Assembly (NCBI GenBank): GCA_002507205.1
Contig: DAZF01000061.1
Location: 1 to 5,822, forward strand
From: Methanolobus sp. UBA32
Lineage (GTDB): Archaea > Halobacteriota > Methanosarcinia > Methanosarcinales > Methanosarcinaceae
Direction of reading: 5' to 3'
Length of the DNA stretch: 5,822 bases
A program made the position numbers and the translations under genes. A model generated the notes under the pieces. The model was not told where the DNA came from. It ran no database searches and saw only the letters and a program-made list of their open reading frames with translations. This document shows, piece after piece, positions 1 through 5,631 of this stretch (positions within the stretch are counted from its first letter, which is position 1; each line of letters begins with the position of its first letter).

Positions 1-434
1 GGCATCTCCGAAATGGTGAAATACTTATTAAGCTGGTCAAGTGTGGCTGTGGTTCCTGCCCTGCGTGCAGAGATAACTGCTGCTGCGGGTTTCAAATAAA
101 AGGTATTTCTGCCTCCAAGCAGGTTTGTGTAGAATGCACAGTCCATAAAAGATGTTATGGCGCCAGTGGCAGCGGCATAATGTACAGGTGAACCGAAGAA
201 AAATCCATCAGCATCTTTGGCAATGTCAAGGAAATCGTTGACTTTATCGTTAAATGCACACTTCCCAGTTTTGGCACAGCTCCTGCAGGCAGTGCACCCG
301 GATAGTGGTTTTTTCCCAACCCAAAAAATATCAGTATCGATACCTTCTTCTTTCAATGTCTCTGCTACTTCCGTAAGAGCGGTATAGGTGCAACCTTTCT
401 CATGCGGACTTCCGTTTACTAATAATACTTTCAT
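1..434 (-). CDS. Iron-sulfur flavoprotein (Isf-like) / NADPH-dependent FMN reductase family, C-terminus cut by window edge
   Basis: Flavodoxin-fold redox protein, probably cytoplasmic; 144 N-terminal residues are visible and the rest lies beyond position 1. I translated it by hand. It begins MKVLLVNGSP, where GSP (8-10) is the FMN phosphate-binding loop of the FMN reductase family. Residues 47-59 hold the compact cysteine motif C47-x2-C50-x2-C53-x5-C59, which matches the CX2CX2CX4-7C motif that binds a 4Fe-4S cluster in Methanosarcina iron-sulfur flavoprotein. The second family motif GSPVHYAAATG (81-91) follows, with an FMD-type segment after it. Two ATGs are possible, at 440 and 434. I chose 434 because GAGGT at 445-441 lies 6 nt before it but directly abuts the other. 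Only 18 nt separate it from the cupin stop, so it is the third gene of the dehydrogenase operon. Isf proteins pass electrons from ferredoxin to acceptors such as O2 or peroxide, and relatives reduce quinones; the acceptor here is unknown. A plain FMN reductase without a cluster is the alternative. Confidence 0.85.
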   Translation of the reverse strand, partial: MKVLLVNGSPHEKGCTYTALTEVAETLKEEGIDTDIFWVGKKPLSGCTACRSCAKTGKCAFNDKVNDFLDIAKDADGFFFGSPVHYAAATGAITSFMDCAFYTNLLGGRNTFYLKPAAAVISARRAGTTATLDQLNKYFTISEM

Positions 435-440
435 TTTCAT

Positions 441-445
441 ACCTC
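441..445 (-). promoter_or_regulatory. Shine-Dalgarno that decides the flavoprotein start
   Basis: GAGGT on the minus strand lies 6 nt before the ATG at 434 and 0 nt before the ATG at 440. This favours the inner start and removes two residues (MK) from the longer reading. Confidence 0.65.
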
Positions 446-452
446 AGTGGTC

Positions 453-878
453 TTATCTTAATTTATCGTACTCTTCATCATCTACAGGTTCCAGCCATTC
501 TACTGGCCCTGCATTAACATTTGTCTCAACAGAAAGGTGTACGAACCAGCTGTTATGTGCTGCTCCATGCCAGTGCTTTACGTCCGGAACTATTGTCACT
601 ACATCTCCGGGTTTGAGTTCCCTTGCAGGCTTTCCGTCCTCCTGGTAATAACCACGTCCGCCTGTAACTAACAGAATCTGTCCGCCTGCATGCTTATGCC
701 AGTTATTTCGACAACCCGGCTCGAATGTCACATTGCCGATGGGACAATTAAATTCATTATCTCTTCCCACCAGCATGCTAAGCCATGCCTTGCCTGAAAA
801 ATACTTGCTGAACATTTCCGGAAGTTCCTCTCCTTTCGGAAAGATCACGCTTTCAATTAGATCGTTTGAATTAGTCAT
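453..878 (-). CDS. Small single-domain cupin protein (141 aa)
   Basis: Cytoplasmic one-domain cupin, a beta-barrel that usually holds one divalent metal. Cupin motif 1 covers about residues 55-75 (PGCRNNWHKHAGGQ, then TGGRGYY). H61 and H63 are the expected metal ligands, and Q67 stands where classical cupins have glutamate. Motif 2 covers about 91-109 (GDVVTIVP, then HWHGAAHN), with H102 or H104 as the third histidine. The pattern with HWHGA and Q is typical of the small cupins that accompany carboxymuconolactone-decarboxylase-like proteins, flavoproteins and alcohol dehydrogenases in anaerobes. No chemistry is established for this subgroup, so I do not assign a reaction. The ATG at 878 has AAGGAG about 9 nt upstream. 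It lies 68 nt after the dehydrogenase and 18 nt before the flavoprotein, consistent with one operon. Length is normal and both ends are intact. Confidence 0.9.
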   Translation of the reverse strand: MTNSNDLIESVIFPKGEELPEMFSKYFSGKAWLSMLVGRDNEFNCPIGNVTFEPGCRNNWHKHAGGQILLVTGGRGYYQEDGKPARELKPGDVVTIVPDVKHWHGAAHNSWFVHLSVETNVNAGPVEWLEPVDDEEYDKLR

Positions 879-946
879 ATTTTGAATCTCCTTTAATTTT
901 TATACTGCCGTTTGCTCAGTTGTAAAAAAGAATGAGTTGAGAATCC
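879..946 (-). other. Dehydrogenase-cupin intergenic gap with a T-run
   Basis: This 68-nt gap reads, in the direction of transcription, through a run of six T residues (929-924) and then a TATAAAAA-like stretch just before the cupin ribosome binding site. The T-run has only a weak CTCA/TGAG stem around it and could give partial termination. The TATA-like stretch lies too close to the start codon to serve a transcript that carries the cupin SD, so I read the three genes as one operon, possibly with reduced read-through here. Confidence 0.4.
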
Positions 947-2116
947 TTACTTGTAGGAAGCTTCATAGATGCCAACACAGTCATCAATACTAAGCTCAGT
1001 CCTGTCACATGTAAACAAAAAGCCCAAGGTATCCTTTGCATTCTTAGCCATTATCTCAAATTCGTCCGGTGTGATACCGTAATCGGACATCCTGAGGTCT
1101 GCAACTCCACAGTCTTCCTGCAATTTCACAAGCATTTTGATGAAATCCATCGGCTCTTTGGCATCCTCCATTCCCATGATCTTTGCCATTTGTACAAACC
1201 TGTCATCACAGACATGCTTGTCAGTAAAATGAGTGAAATACGCCTTGCTGATCATGATAAGACCGGCACCATGCGGAAGTTCCTGGTGATAGGCTGACAT
1301 TGCATGTTCCAGTGAATGCTGACTGGTGACAAGACCTACACACATCACTGTACCGGAAAGAGTATTCCCGAAAGCAACCTTTTCACGTGCATCCAGATCA
1401 TTCCCATTCTTCACAGTTTTTGCAAGATTCTTTGCGATATTCTCTATTGCGGTGATGGCATACATGTCGCTCATAAGATTGGCACCGTTGGAAACGTACC
1501 CTTCAACGCTGTGGAATAATGCATCAAATCCCTGGTATGCAGTAAACTTCGGTGGTACGGTCAGCATAAGCTCAGGATCGACAATAGCCAGGACCGGGAA
1601 CAGTTCCTCGTGTACAAATCCGGTCTTCTCATGCTTTTCTTCATGAGTGATCACTGTGCCCGGGTCGGTCTCTGAGCCTGTTCCGGCTGTAGTTGTAATG
1701 GCCATGATAGGCAGAGGGCTGTTCTTTAAAGGTATTCCTTTTCCGCTACCTGAAGGAATATAGTCCCAATAATCACCTTCGTTTGTAGCCATTACAGCAA
1801 TTGCCTTTGCTGCGTCCATACAGCTTCCACCACCCAAAGCAACAATAAAATCACAATTGTTCTCTTTTGCAAAAGCACCGCCAGCCATAATTGTTGATCT
1901 TAGTGGGTTGGCTTCAACCTTGTCAAAAACTACAGTTTCCACACCTGCTAGTTTCAGCTGCTCTTCGGTCCTTGCAAGATAGCCGTTCTCTCTTGTAGAC
2001 TTGCCGTTAGAGATAACTATCATAGCTTTCTTGCCAGGCATTTTCTGCTCATGCAGATTATTTAATTGACCAGCACCGAACATGGTTCTGGTAGGTACAT
2101 ACATATTATAACTCAT
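947..2116 (-). CDS. Iron-containing (group III) alcohol dehydrogenase, 389 aa
   Basis: NAD(P)-dependent interconversion of an alcohol and an aldehyde or ketone, in the cytoplasm. The N-terminal half is a dinucleotide-binding domain with GGGSCMDAAK at 95-104 and TTTAGTGSE at 141-149, both hallmarks of the Fe-ADH family. The C-terminal helical domain supplies the metal ligands. By comparison with E. coli FucO these are D198 and H202 (in GFDALFHSVEGY), H267 (in QHSLEH) and H282 (in ELPHGAG), so all four are present; H271 matches the conserved second histidine of the HxxxH pair. The length (389) is normal for the family. The ATG at 2116 has GAGGA 6 nt upstream, which supports it over the in-frame ATG four codons later. 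It is the first gene of an operon with the cupin and the iron-sulfur flavoprotein, behind a promoter region that contains two TetR-like dyads. This suggests inducible reduction of a reactive aldehyde, but substrate and cofactor cannot be read from sequence. Whether the metal is Fe or Zn is also open. Confidence 0.96.
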   Translation of the reverse strand: MSYNMYVPTRTMFGAGQLNNLHEQKMPGKKAMIVISNGKSTRENGYLARTEEQLKLAGVETVVFDKVEANPLRSTIMAGGAFAKENNCDFIVALGGGSCMDAAKAIAVMATNEGDYWDYIPSGSGKGIPLKNSPLPIMAITTTAGTGSETDPGTVITHEEKHEKTGFVHEELFPVLAIVDPELMLTVPPKFTAYQGFDALFHSVEGYVSNGANLMSDMYAITAIENIAKNLAKTVKNGNDLDAREKVAFGNTLSGTVMCVGLVTSQHSLEHAMSAYHQELPHGAGLIMISKAYFTHFTDKHVCDDRFVQMAKIMGMEDAKEPMDFIKMLVKLQEDCGVADLRMSDYGITPDEFEIMAKNAKDTLGFLFTCDRTELSIDDCVGIYEASYK

Positions 2117-2164
2117 ATCAAATCCTCAATTTTCCTTTTCTGAAAAGCCCTAAATACTCAACAT

Positions 2165-2173
2165 GTTTATATG
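2165..2173 (-). promoter_or_regulatory. Candidate archaeal TATA box P2 for the dehydrogenase operon
   Basis: CATATAAAC on the minus strand resembles an archaeal TATA box. Transcription would start about 25-28 nt downstream, near 2143, giving a leader of about 27 nt that still contains the dehydrogenase SD. It touches the dyad at 2173-2192, so a bound repressor would cover the TFB/BRE side of the box. Confidence 0.45.
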
Positions 2174-2192
2174 ATTGAGTAATCAGTCATTA
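2173..2192. promoter_or_regulatory. TetR-like dyad, operator candidate 1
   Basis: The core TGAGTAATCAGTCA (2176-2189) is an imperfect palindrome (10 of 14 positions). It matches the second dyad at 16 of 20 positions over the stretch 2173-2192. It lies directly upstream of TATA candidate P2. Assignment to a TetR-type regulator is an inference from the size and TGAC/GTCA arms. Confidence 0.5.
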
Positions 2193-2229
2193 TGTTTAGC
2201 AGGCTGTGTGCTCGAACTCAGATTATTAC

Positions 2230-2249
2230 GAGTGACTAATCAGTCAATT
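2230..2249. promoter_or_regulatory. TetR-like dyad, operator candidate 2
   Basis: The core TGACTAATCAGTCA (2233-2246) is palindromic at 12 of 14 positions, a size and form common for TetR-family operators. Its left arm GAGTGAC (2230-2236) is identical to the left arm of the palindrome at 5632-5649. Centre-to-centre distance to the other dyad is 57 bp. It covers the expected start point of a transcript from TATA candidate P1. Confidence 0.55.
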
Positions 2250-2266
2250 GCATAATACATCTACTG

Positions 2267-2275
2267 GTATATAAG
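2267..2275 (-). promoter_or_regulatory. Candidate archaeal TATA box P1 for the dehydrogenase operon
   Basis: CTTATATAC on the minus strand is close to the archaeal TATA consensus TTTATATA. The expected start of transcription, about 25 nt downstream near 2247, falls within the dyad at 2230-2249, so binding there could block initiation. Confidence 0.5.
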
Positions 2276-2340
2276 GATAAGCATTATACTGAATAATTGA
2301 ATGGGAATAATTAATCACAGTCTCCCTCAGTGCCCTCAAC

Positions 2341-2363
2341 TGTAAAAGGCGCTTTAGCGCCTA
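2341..2363 (-). terminator. Hairpin plus T-tract terminator of the DUF362-permease-hydrolase operon
   Basis: On the minus strand a 7-bp GC-rich stem AGGCGCT/AGCGCCT with a 2-nt AA centre (effectively 6 bp with a 4-nt loop) spans 2362-2347 and runs directly into TTTT. It starts 36 nt after the stop codon of the hydrolase gene. It looks like a bacterial intrinsic terminator; in archaea the T-tract alone may be what acts. Confidence 0.65.
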
Positions 2364-2398
2364 TACACAGTGATTTTTCGGATTAATACATTTTTAAG

Positions 2399-3568
2399 TC
2401 AGAAATCCCACCACGAAGTTGAAGACGTTTGCAGCTCTGAATCTAACATGACAGTCTCACCGATCATTGGGGCAATTATATTCACTTCTCTTTCATTTGC
2501 CTCTTCCAGCGCCCTTTCTATTGGTTCATCCCAGGCATGATTAGCTAATGTAAATGCTCCCCAATGCATCAGCATCATGGTCTCACCATCTACATCCAGA
2601 TTAGCCTGTACTGCTTGTTCCGGAACCATATGGACTTCAGCCCATCTCTGGTCATATTGGGCACCTTCGATAAGGGTAATGTCAAAAGGTCCGTATTGGT
2701 CCCCTATTTCCTTAAAATGTGGGCCGTATCCACCGTCTCCACTTGTATATGCCCGGGTTTTGCTTCCAAGGATGACCCATCCTCCCCATAATGTAGTATC
2801 AATGTTGAAAGGATCTCTTCCTGAGCCATGTCTGGAAGGGGTCAGAGCAACAGTCAAGCCTTGGTACTCCGTTTCTTCCCACCAGTTAAGTTCTGTGATC
2901 ATCTCTTCCGGAATACCCCACCGGATGAGATGAGCACTACACCCAAGAGGAACAAAGAAATGCGATACTTTACTGTTTAGTTTTACAATCGATTGGTAAT
3001 CCAGATGGTCGTAATGGTCATGTGAAATGAAAACTGCATCAATTGGCGGCATTTCATCAATGATATTCAGCATGATATCTTCACTGTATTCATATCTGTT
3101 AATCCCCACAAATGAAACCGGTGAGGCAACAGGACTTAGCATAGAATCAAGCAATAGTTTTTTGTTATCAATGCTAAGCAGATAAGCAGAGTGTCCTAAC
3201 CATGTCAAACTATCGTTTTTACTGTTTACCTGGTTCCAGTCTATCGTAGAAACATGGATTGGACTTGCAGGATCACGGTCCACAAGCTCGGAAACTGAAA
3301 AATCATTTGCTGGTAGAGTATCTGAGGGATCTCCGAATACACTGGTAGGCAATTCATTTACAAAATGTCCATCTACATAGTTACTGAATTGCTGATATGC
3401 TTCTTTTTGTTCTGTTGTCGGATCCCCGCCGAAAGCCGGGTCTACATTCATGAATACTATTATGCCGGCACAAAACAGAAGCAAAAGTAAGAATGAATGT
3501 AACGCGATCTTTCTGAGTTTTAACTTTTTTACTTTTTGAATCACAAGAACACCAATTTTTCCAGGCAC
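2399..3568 (-). CDS. Membrane-anchored metallo-beta-lactamase-fold hydrolase, NAPE-PLD-like/RomA type
   Basis: Metal-dependent hydrolase of 389 aa. A lysine/arginine-rich N-terminus (K12-K20) precedes one hydrophobic segment at about 24-41. By the positive-inside rule the catalytic domain should sit outside the cell membrane, tethered by this helix or released after cleavage. WLGH (123-126) and the signature SHDHYDHLD (182-190) give ligands H183, H185, D187 and H188. H247 (SRHGSGR), D278 (TSGDGGY), H313 (HMVPEQAV) and H335 (MHWGAF) complete the two-metal site. The order and spacing, with WWEE at 229-232 and LWGGWV at 260-265, match the NAPE-phospholipase-D-like branch, so a phosphodiester or lipid-like substrate is possible but not shown. 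The usual TDP after the first strand is LDS here (140-142). The start is GTG at 3568 with GGAG 13 nt upstream; a GTG at 3544 with GGTG 6 nt upstream is a good alternative (381 aa). It lies 28 nt after the permease stop, as last gene of the operon. Confidence 0.9.
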   Translation of the reverse strand: MPGKIGVLVIQKVKKLKLRKIALHSFLLLLLFCAGIIVFMNVDPAFGGDPTTEQKEAYQQFSNYVDGHFVNELPTSVFGDPSDTLPANDFSVSELVDRDPASPIHVSTIDWNQVNSKNDSLTWLGHSAYLLSIDNKKLLLDSMLSPVASPVSFVGINRYEYSEDIMLNIIDEMPPIDAVFISHDHYDHLDYQSIVKLNSKVSHFFVPLGCSAHLIRWGIPEEMITELNWWEETEYQGLTVALTPSRHGSGRDPFNIDTTLWGGWVILGSKTRAYTSGDGGYGPHFKEIGDQYGPFDITLIEGAQYDQRWAEVHMVPEQAVQANLDVDGETMMLMHWGAFTLANHAWDEPIERALEEANEREVNIIAPMIGETVMLDSELQTSSTSWWDF

Positions 3569-3596
3569 CTTGCCTGTATAACTCCACTATAAGATA

Positions 3597-4499
3597 TTAC
3601 AGGGAAATATCTATAAAAAACCCTGTTACGATGGCAAACAAGATCGTATATGCCAGATAGATACTGAATTGCCTTTTACCCAGAACAATTTTCACAGCTC
3701 CAAGGTTAGTTATCTTCGTTGCGGGTCCGGTTATCATAAATGCTGCAGCAGCACCCAGACTCATACCATGTCGCAACCATTCCAGCAGCAAAGGAATGGT
3801 TCCTCCGCCACATACGTATAAGGGTACACCTACCGTTGCTGCCATTAATACGCCAAATCCCCGTTGGCTTCCGAAAAGACCTGCAAATATATCAGGCGAT
3901 ACATAACGCTGGAAAAGTGCTGCGAGCACGATACCAATAAAGAAATATCCTCCTGTTGCCCTGATATTTCTCCAGATATTCTTTAGCAGGCGCATTAGCA
4001 TATTTGGGTCAGTATCCCTGTTTCCAGGTAGTACAAGCGTTGAAAAATTAAAAAACCCCTTGTCCCGGAAAAATAGCCTGACACAGAGACCGGCCAGTAT
4101 CCCACAAACTATGCATGAAACTAAACGTATGAGAAACGCAGTCCTTCCAAGAGCTGCGCTGTAAATGAGAAGTTGTGGATTCAGTAAAATGGAACTCATC
4201 ATGAACGCAGCCAGCCAGTCATCCCTCATTCCTTTTTCAGAGAATGAAGCTGCGATGGGGATGGTCCCATACATACAAAGAGGGGAGGCGATCCCGAGCA
4301 AGCTTGCCGGAACCACCCCGAATACTCCAAGGCGTTTGTTCTGTATTGAAACAAACAACCTGTGGATCTTTTCTTTGCCAAATACGGAAATTACCGAGCC
4401 CAGGAAAATACCAAGTACCCAATATATTACAATCTGGTTGAACAGGATACTGAAATAATACCAGAGATATATGAACTCCCTCTGGAGTATTTCAAGCAT
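3597..4499 (-). CDS. Permease of the ArsP/DUF318 (COG0701) family, 300 aa
   Basis: Polytopic membrane protein with about eight hydrophobic segments in two halves (roughly 23-40, 58-80, 96-116, 122-144, then 184-200, 214-236, 246-265, 276-296), joined by a charged loop at about 145-182. The two halves carry the related signatures of this family: SPLCMYGTIPIAASF at 72-86 with C75, and VPLYVCGGGTIP at 225-236 with C230, followed by TGPATKITNLG (257-267). Known relatives include ArsP, which exports trivalent organoarsenicals, and many permeases of unknown cargo. Canonical members often show PLCSCG in the first motif; here it is CMYG, so only one cysteine is kept per half and I would not call it an arsenic exporter. 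The ATG at 4499 overlaps the DUF362 stop by 8 nt and has GGTGAT 5 nt upstream, so the two genes are probably translationally coupled. A 28-nt gap leads to the hydrolase gene. Confidence 0.88.
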   Translation of the reverse strand: MLEILQREFIYLWYYFSILFNQIVIYWVLGIFLGSVISVFGKEKIHRLFVSIQNKRLGVFGVVPASLLGIASPLCMYGTIPIAASFSEKGMRDDWLAAFMMSSILLNPQLLIYSAALGRTAFLIRLVSCIVCGILAGLCVRLFFRDKGFFNFSTLVLPGNRDTDPNMLMRLLKNIWRNIRATGGYFFIGIVLAALFQRYVSPDIFAGLFGSQRGFGVLMAATVGVPLYVCGGGTIPLLLEWLRHGMSLGAAAAFMITGPATKITNLGAVKIVLGKRQFSIYLAYTILFAIVTGFFIDISL

Positions 4500-5505
4500 C
4501 CAGTATCACCAATTCATATTCCTGACTTCCCAGGCCAAGTCCTTCTGCATGGTCAAGAATATGAGTAGCATTTCTTGATTCCATGCGCTCGATAAGGTCC
4601 TGTCCGTCAGGAGCTGCATATACAAGATCCACGGAAGCCTTATCCAGTGCTATCGGATCGAGTGATGCCAGAATACCTATGTCTTCCATTGTAGGTTCCG
4701 CAGGACTGGAGTCACAATCACAGTCAACAGATAATCTATTTAAAACATTGATGTAAACGACATTATCACCTACTTCATTCATAAAGGCTCCATTAGCTTC
4801 TGCCATAGATTCTAAGAACTCATCCTGTGGAGTTTCTGAGATTCCAGCCCACAATTGCTCGACAACACTATTTCTTCCAGCTGTATGAACTGAAGTTTTT
4901 CCATTCGGGGAGGCGATTCCAATGGCAACATTCTTTAATGCGCCACCAAAGCCACCCATTGCATGACCTTTAAAGTGTGAAAGGATAAGCCATGAATCAT
5001 AATTTTCAAAATGAGAACCTACAATAAACTCATCAAGATGTTGTCCAACAGGAACTGATAGAGAAATCTCACCTTCTTCATCCATAATATCTGTTGGAGT
5101 GAACGCAGTAAACCCATGATCTATCATAACCTGTTTATGCATTGCGGTTTCAGCACGGCCACCGCCGTAAGCCGTATTACATTCAACTATAGTCCCATTA
5201 ACTGACTGTACAAGGTCTTTGATCAGATCAGGCTTAAGATAATTGTCACCGCCCGGTTCACCGGTACTGATCTTTACCGCTACATTTCCGGGAAGTTCAC
5301 GGTCCATTGCTTCGTAAACTGCCATTAATCCTTCCGGACTGATATCAGTGGTCATATAGACTTCAGGAACTTCATTTATAGAGTTGCCTGAAGTAGTTGT
5401 CATCTGAGACTCCTCACCAGGGATGTTGCTTTCTACTTTCAGTGATTCAGAAGCAGTTTCGGATGTGTCTTCATCTGTGATGCATCCTGCAATTAAAGAA
5501 AACAT
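4492..5505 (-). CDS. DUF362-family protein with lipoprotein signal; true start probably upstream of 5505
   Basis: This belongs to DUF362, a family of unknown function. Conserved blocks seen are ECNTAYGGGRAETAMH (108-123), SHFKGHAMGGFGGALKN (176-192), HTAGR (207-211), SVDCDCD (259-265), DIGILASLDPIALD (275-288) and the AEGLGLGSQEYEL end. Many relatives carry a ferredoxin-like 4Fe-4S segment; no CxxCxxC cluster is present here, and the conserved cysteines are C109, C262 and C264. The first ATG (5505) lies inside a signal peptide: M-F-S-L-I-A-G-C ends in a lipobox (LIAGC, Cys8), and the in-frame codons upstream encode FKCTEVLLVAIL, the missing charged and hydrophobic part. That frame stays open to 5562 but has no ATG or SD. 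A serine/threonine/glutamate-rich linker (about 9-48) follows the cysteine, as is usual for exported lipoproteins. It probably acts outside the membrane beside the permease, which it overlaps by 8 nt. It is the first gene of the operon, behind an 18-bp palindrome. Confidence 0.88.
   Translation of the reverse strand: MFSLIAGCITDEDTSETASESLKVESNIPGEESQMTTTSGNSINEVPEVYMTTDISPEGLMAVYEAMDRELPGNVAVKISTGEPGGDNYLKPDLIKDLVQSVNGTIVECNTAYGGGRAETAMHKQVMIDHGFTAFTPTDIMDEEGEISLSVPVGQHLDEFIVGSHFENYDSWLILSHFKGHAMGGFGGALKNVAIGIASPNGKTSVHTAGRNSVVEQLWAGISETPQDEFLESMAEANGAFMNEVGDNVVYINVLNRLSVDCDCDSSPAEPTMEDIGILASLDPIALDKASVDLVYAAPDGQDLIERMESRNATHILDHAEGLGLGSQEYELVILDA
4505..4510 (-). promoter_or_regulatory. Shine-Dalgarno of the permease inside the DUF362 gene
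   Basis: GGTGAT on the minus strand fits the archaeal 16S rRNA 3' end and lies 5 nt before the permease ATG at 4499. With the 8-nt ATG/TGA overlap it supports coupled translation. Confidence 0.7.
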
Positions 5506-5566
5506 CAGGATAGCGACTAACAGAACTTCTGTGCATTTAAAGTTACAAATAATGTTGAATCGTCAA
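5506..5566 (-). other. Probable 5' extension of the DUF362 coding region, start unresolved
   Basis: The frame of the DUF362 gene stays open up to 5562 (stop codon at 5565-5563) and encodes RFNIICNFKCTEV and then a hydrophobic run into the lipobox. Possible explanations are a rare ATT start at 5553 or 5550, which would place the lipobox cysteine near residue 23-24, or a 1-nt frameshift. A TTG at 5566 has GAGG at 5575-5572 only 5 nt upstream and would read into this frame if one T of the run 5549-5547 were absent. Confidence 0.6.
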
Positions 5567-5620
5567 AAATGCCTCAATGTTGTCTTTTATCTACTGTTTA
5601 TCATGGAAGTGGGCATAATC

Positions 5621-5628
5621 CTTAAAAA
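5621..5628 (-). promoter_or_regulatory. Candidate TATA box of the DUF362 operon
   Basis: TTTTTAAG on the minus strand begins 3 nt downstream of the palindrome and is the best placed AT-rich box. Transcription would start near 5600, leaving a leader of about 35-50 nt. It is weaker than the dehydrogenase boxes; AGATAAAAG near 5585-5593 is an alternative. Confidence 0.35.
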
Positions 5629-5631
5629 TGA

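Larger units (their letters stand above)
2117..2398 (-). promoter_or_regulatory. Regulatory intergenic region before the dehydrogenase operon
   Basis: This 282-nt gap holds, in the direction of transcription, the terminator hairpin of the upstream operon, a first TATA-like box, a dyad, a second dyad, a second TATA-like box and the dehydrogenase leader with its SD. A perfect CTTTTC/GAAAAG inverted repeat with a 1-nt centre lies at 2135-2147, near the expected start of transcription from the second box. I see no small gene in the gap. Confidence 0.6.

Noticed and set aside
388..648. 86-codon open frame on the plus strand across the cupin-flavoprotein junction
   Set aside because: It overlaps two real minus-strand genes; the serine/threonine-rich translation is typical of an antisense shadow.
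897..905. TATAAAAA-like stretch before the cupin as a separate promoter
   Set aside because: A transcript from it would start at or near the cupin ATG and lose the clear SD, so an operon with the dehydrogenase is more likely.
1326..1646. 106-codon open frame on the plus strand
   Set aside because: It is antisense to the metal-binding half of the alcohol dehydrogenase and shows no recognisable domain.
2135..2147. CTTTTC/GAAAAG inverted repeat as an operator or terminator
   Set aside because: The AT-rich 6-bp arms with a 1-nt centre cannot form a stable hairpin, and the sequence is unlike the other dyads; it may be chance in AT-rich DNA.
2577..2933. 118-codon open frame on the plus strand
   Set aside because: It lies wholly opposite the hydrolase gene, has low-complexity, non-domain-like sequence and no convincing SD. 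The minus-strand product has all catalytic motifs.
3381..3587. 68-codon minus-strand frame starting with GTG before the hydrolase
   Set aside because: It is the alternate frame of the hydrolase N-terminus. The hydrolase frame encodes a sensible anchor and continues into the enzyme.
3597..4499. Arsenic resistance assignment for the permease
   Set aside because: No ArsR, arsenate reductase or arsenic methyltransferase gene is in view, and the first motif departs from the usual PLCSCG form.
5587..5616. Nine-codon minus-strand ORF (MPTSMINSR) in the DUF362 leader
   Set aside because: The AAGG before it is only about 2 nt from the ATG, and nothing suggests an attenuating leader peptide.
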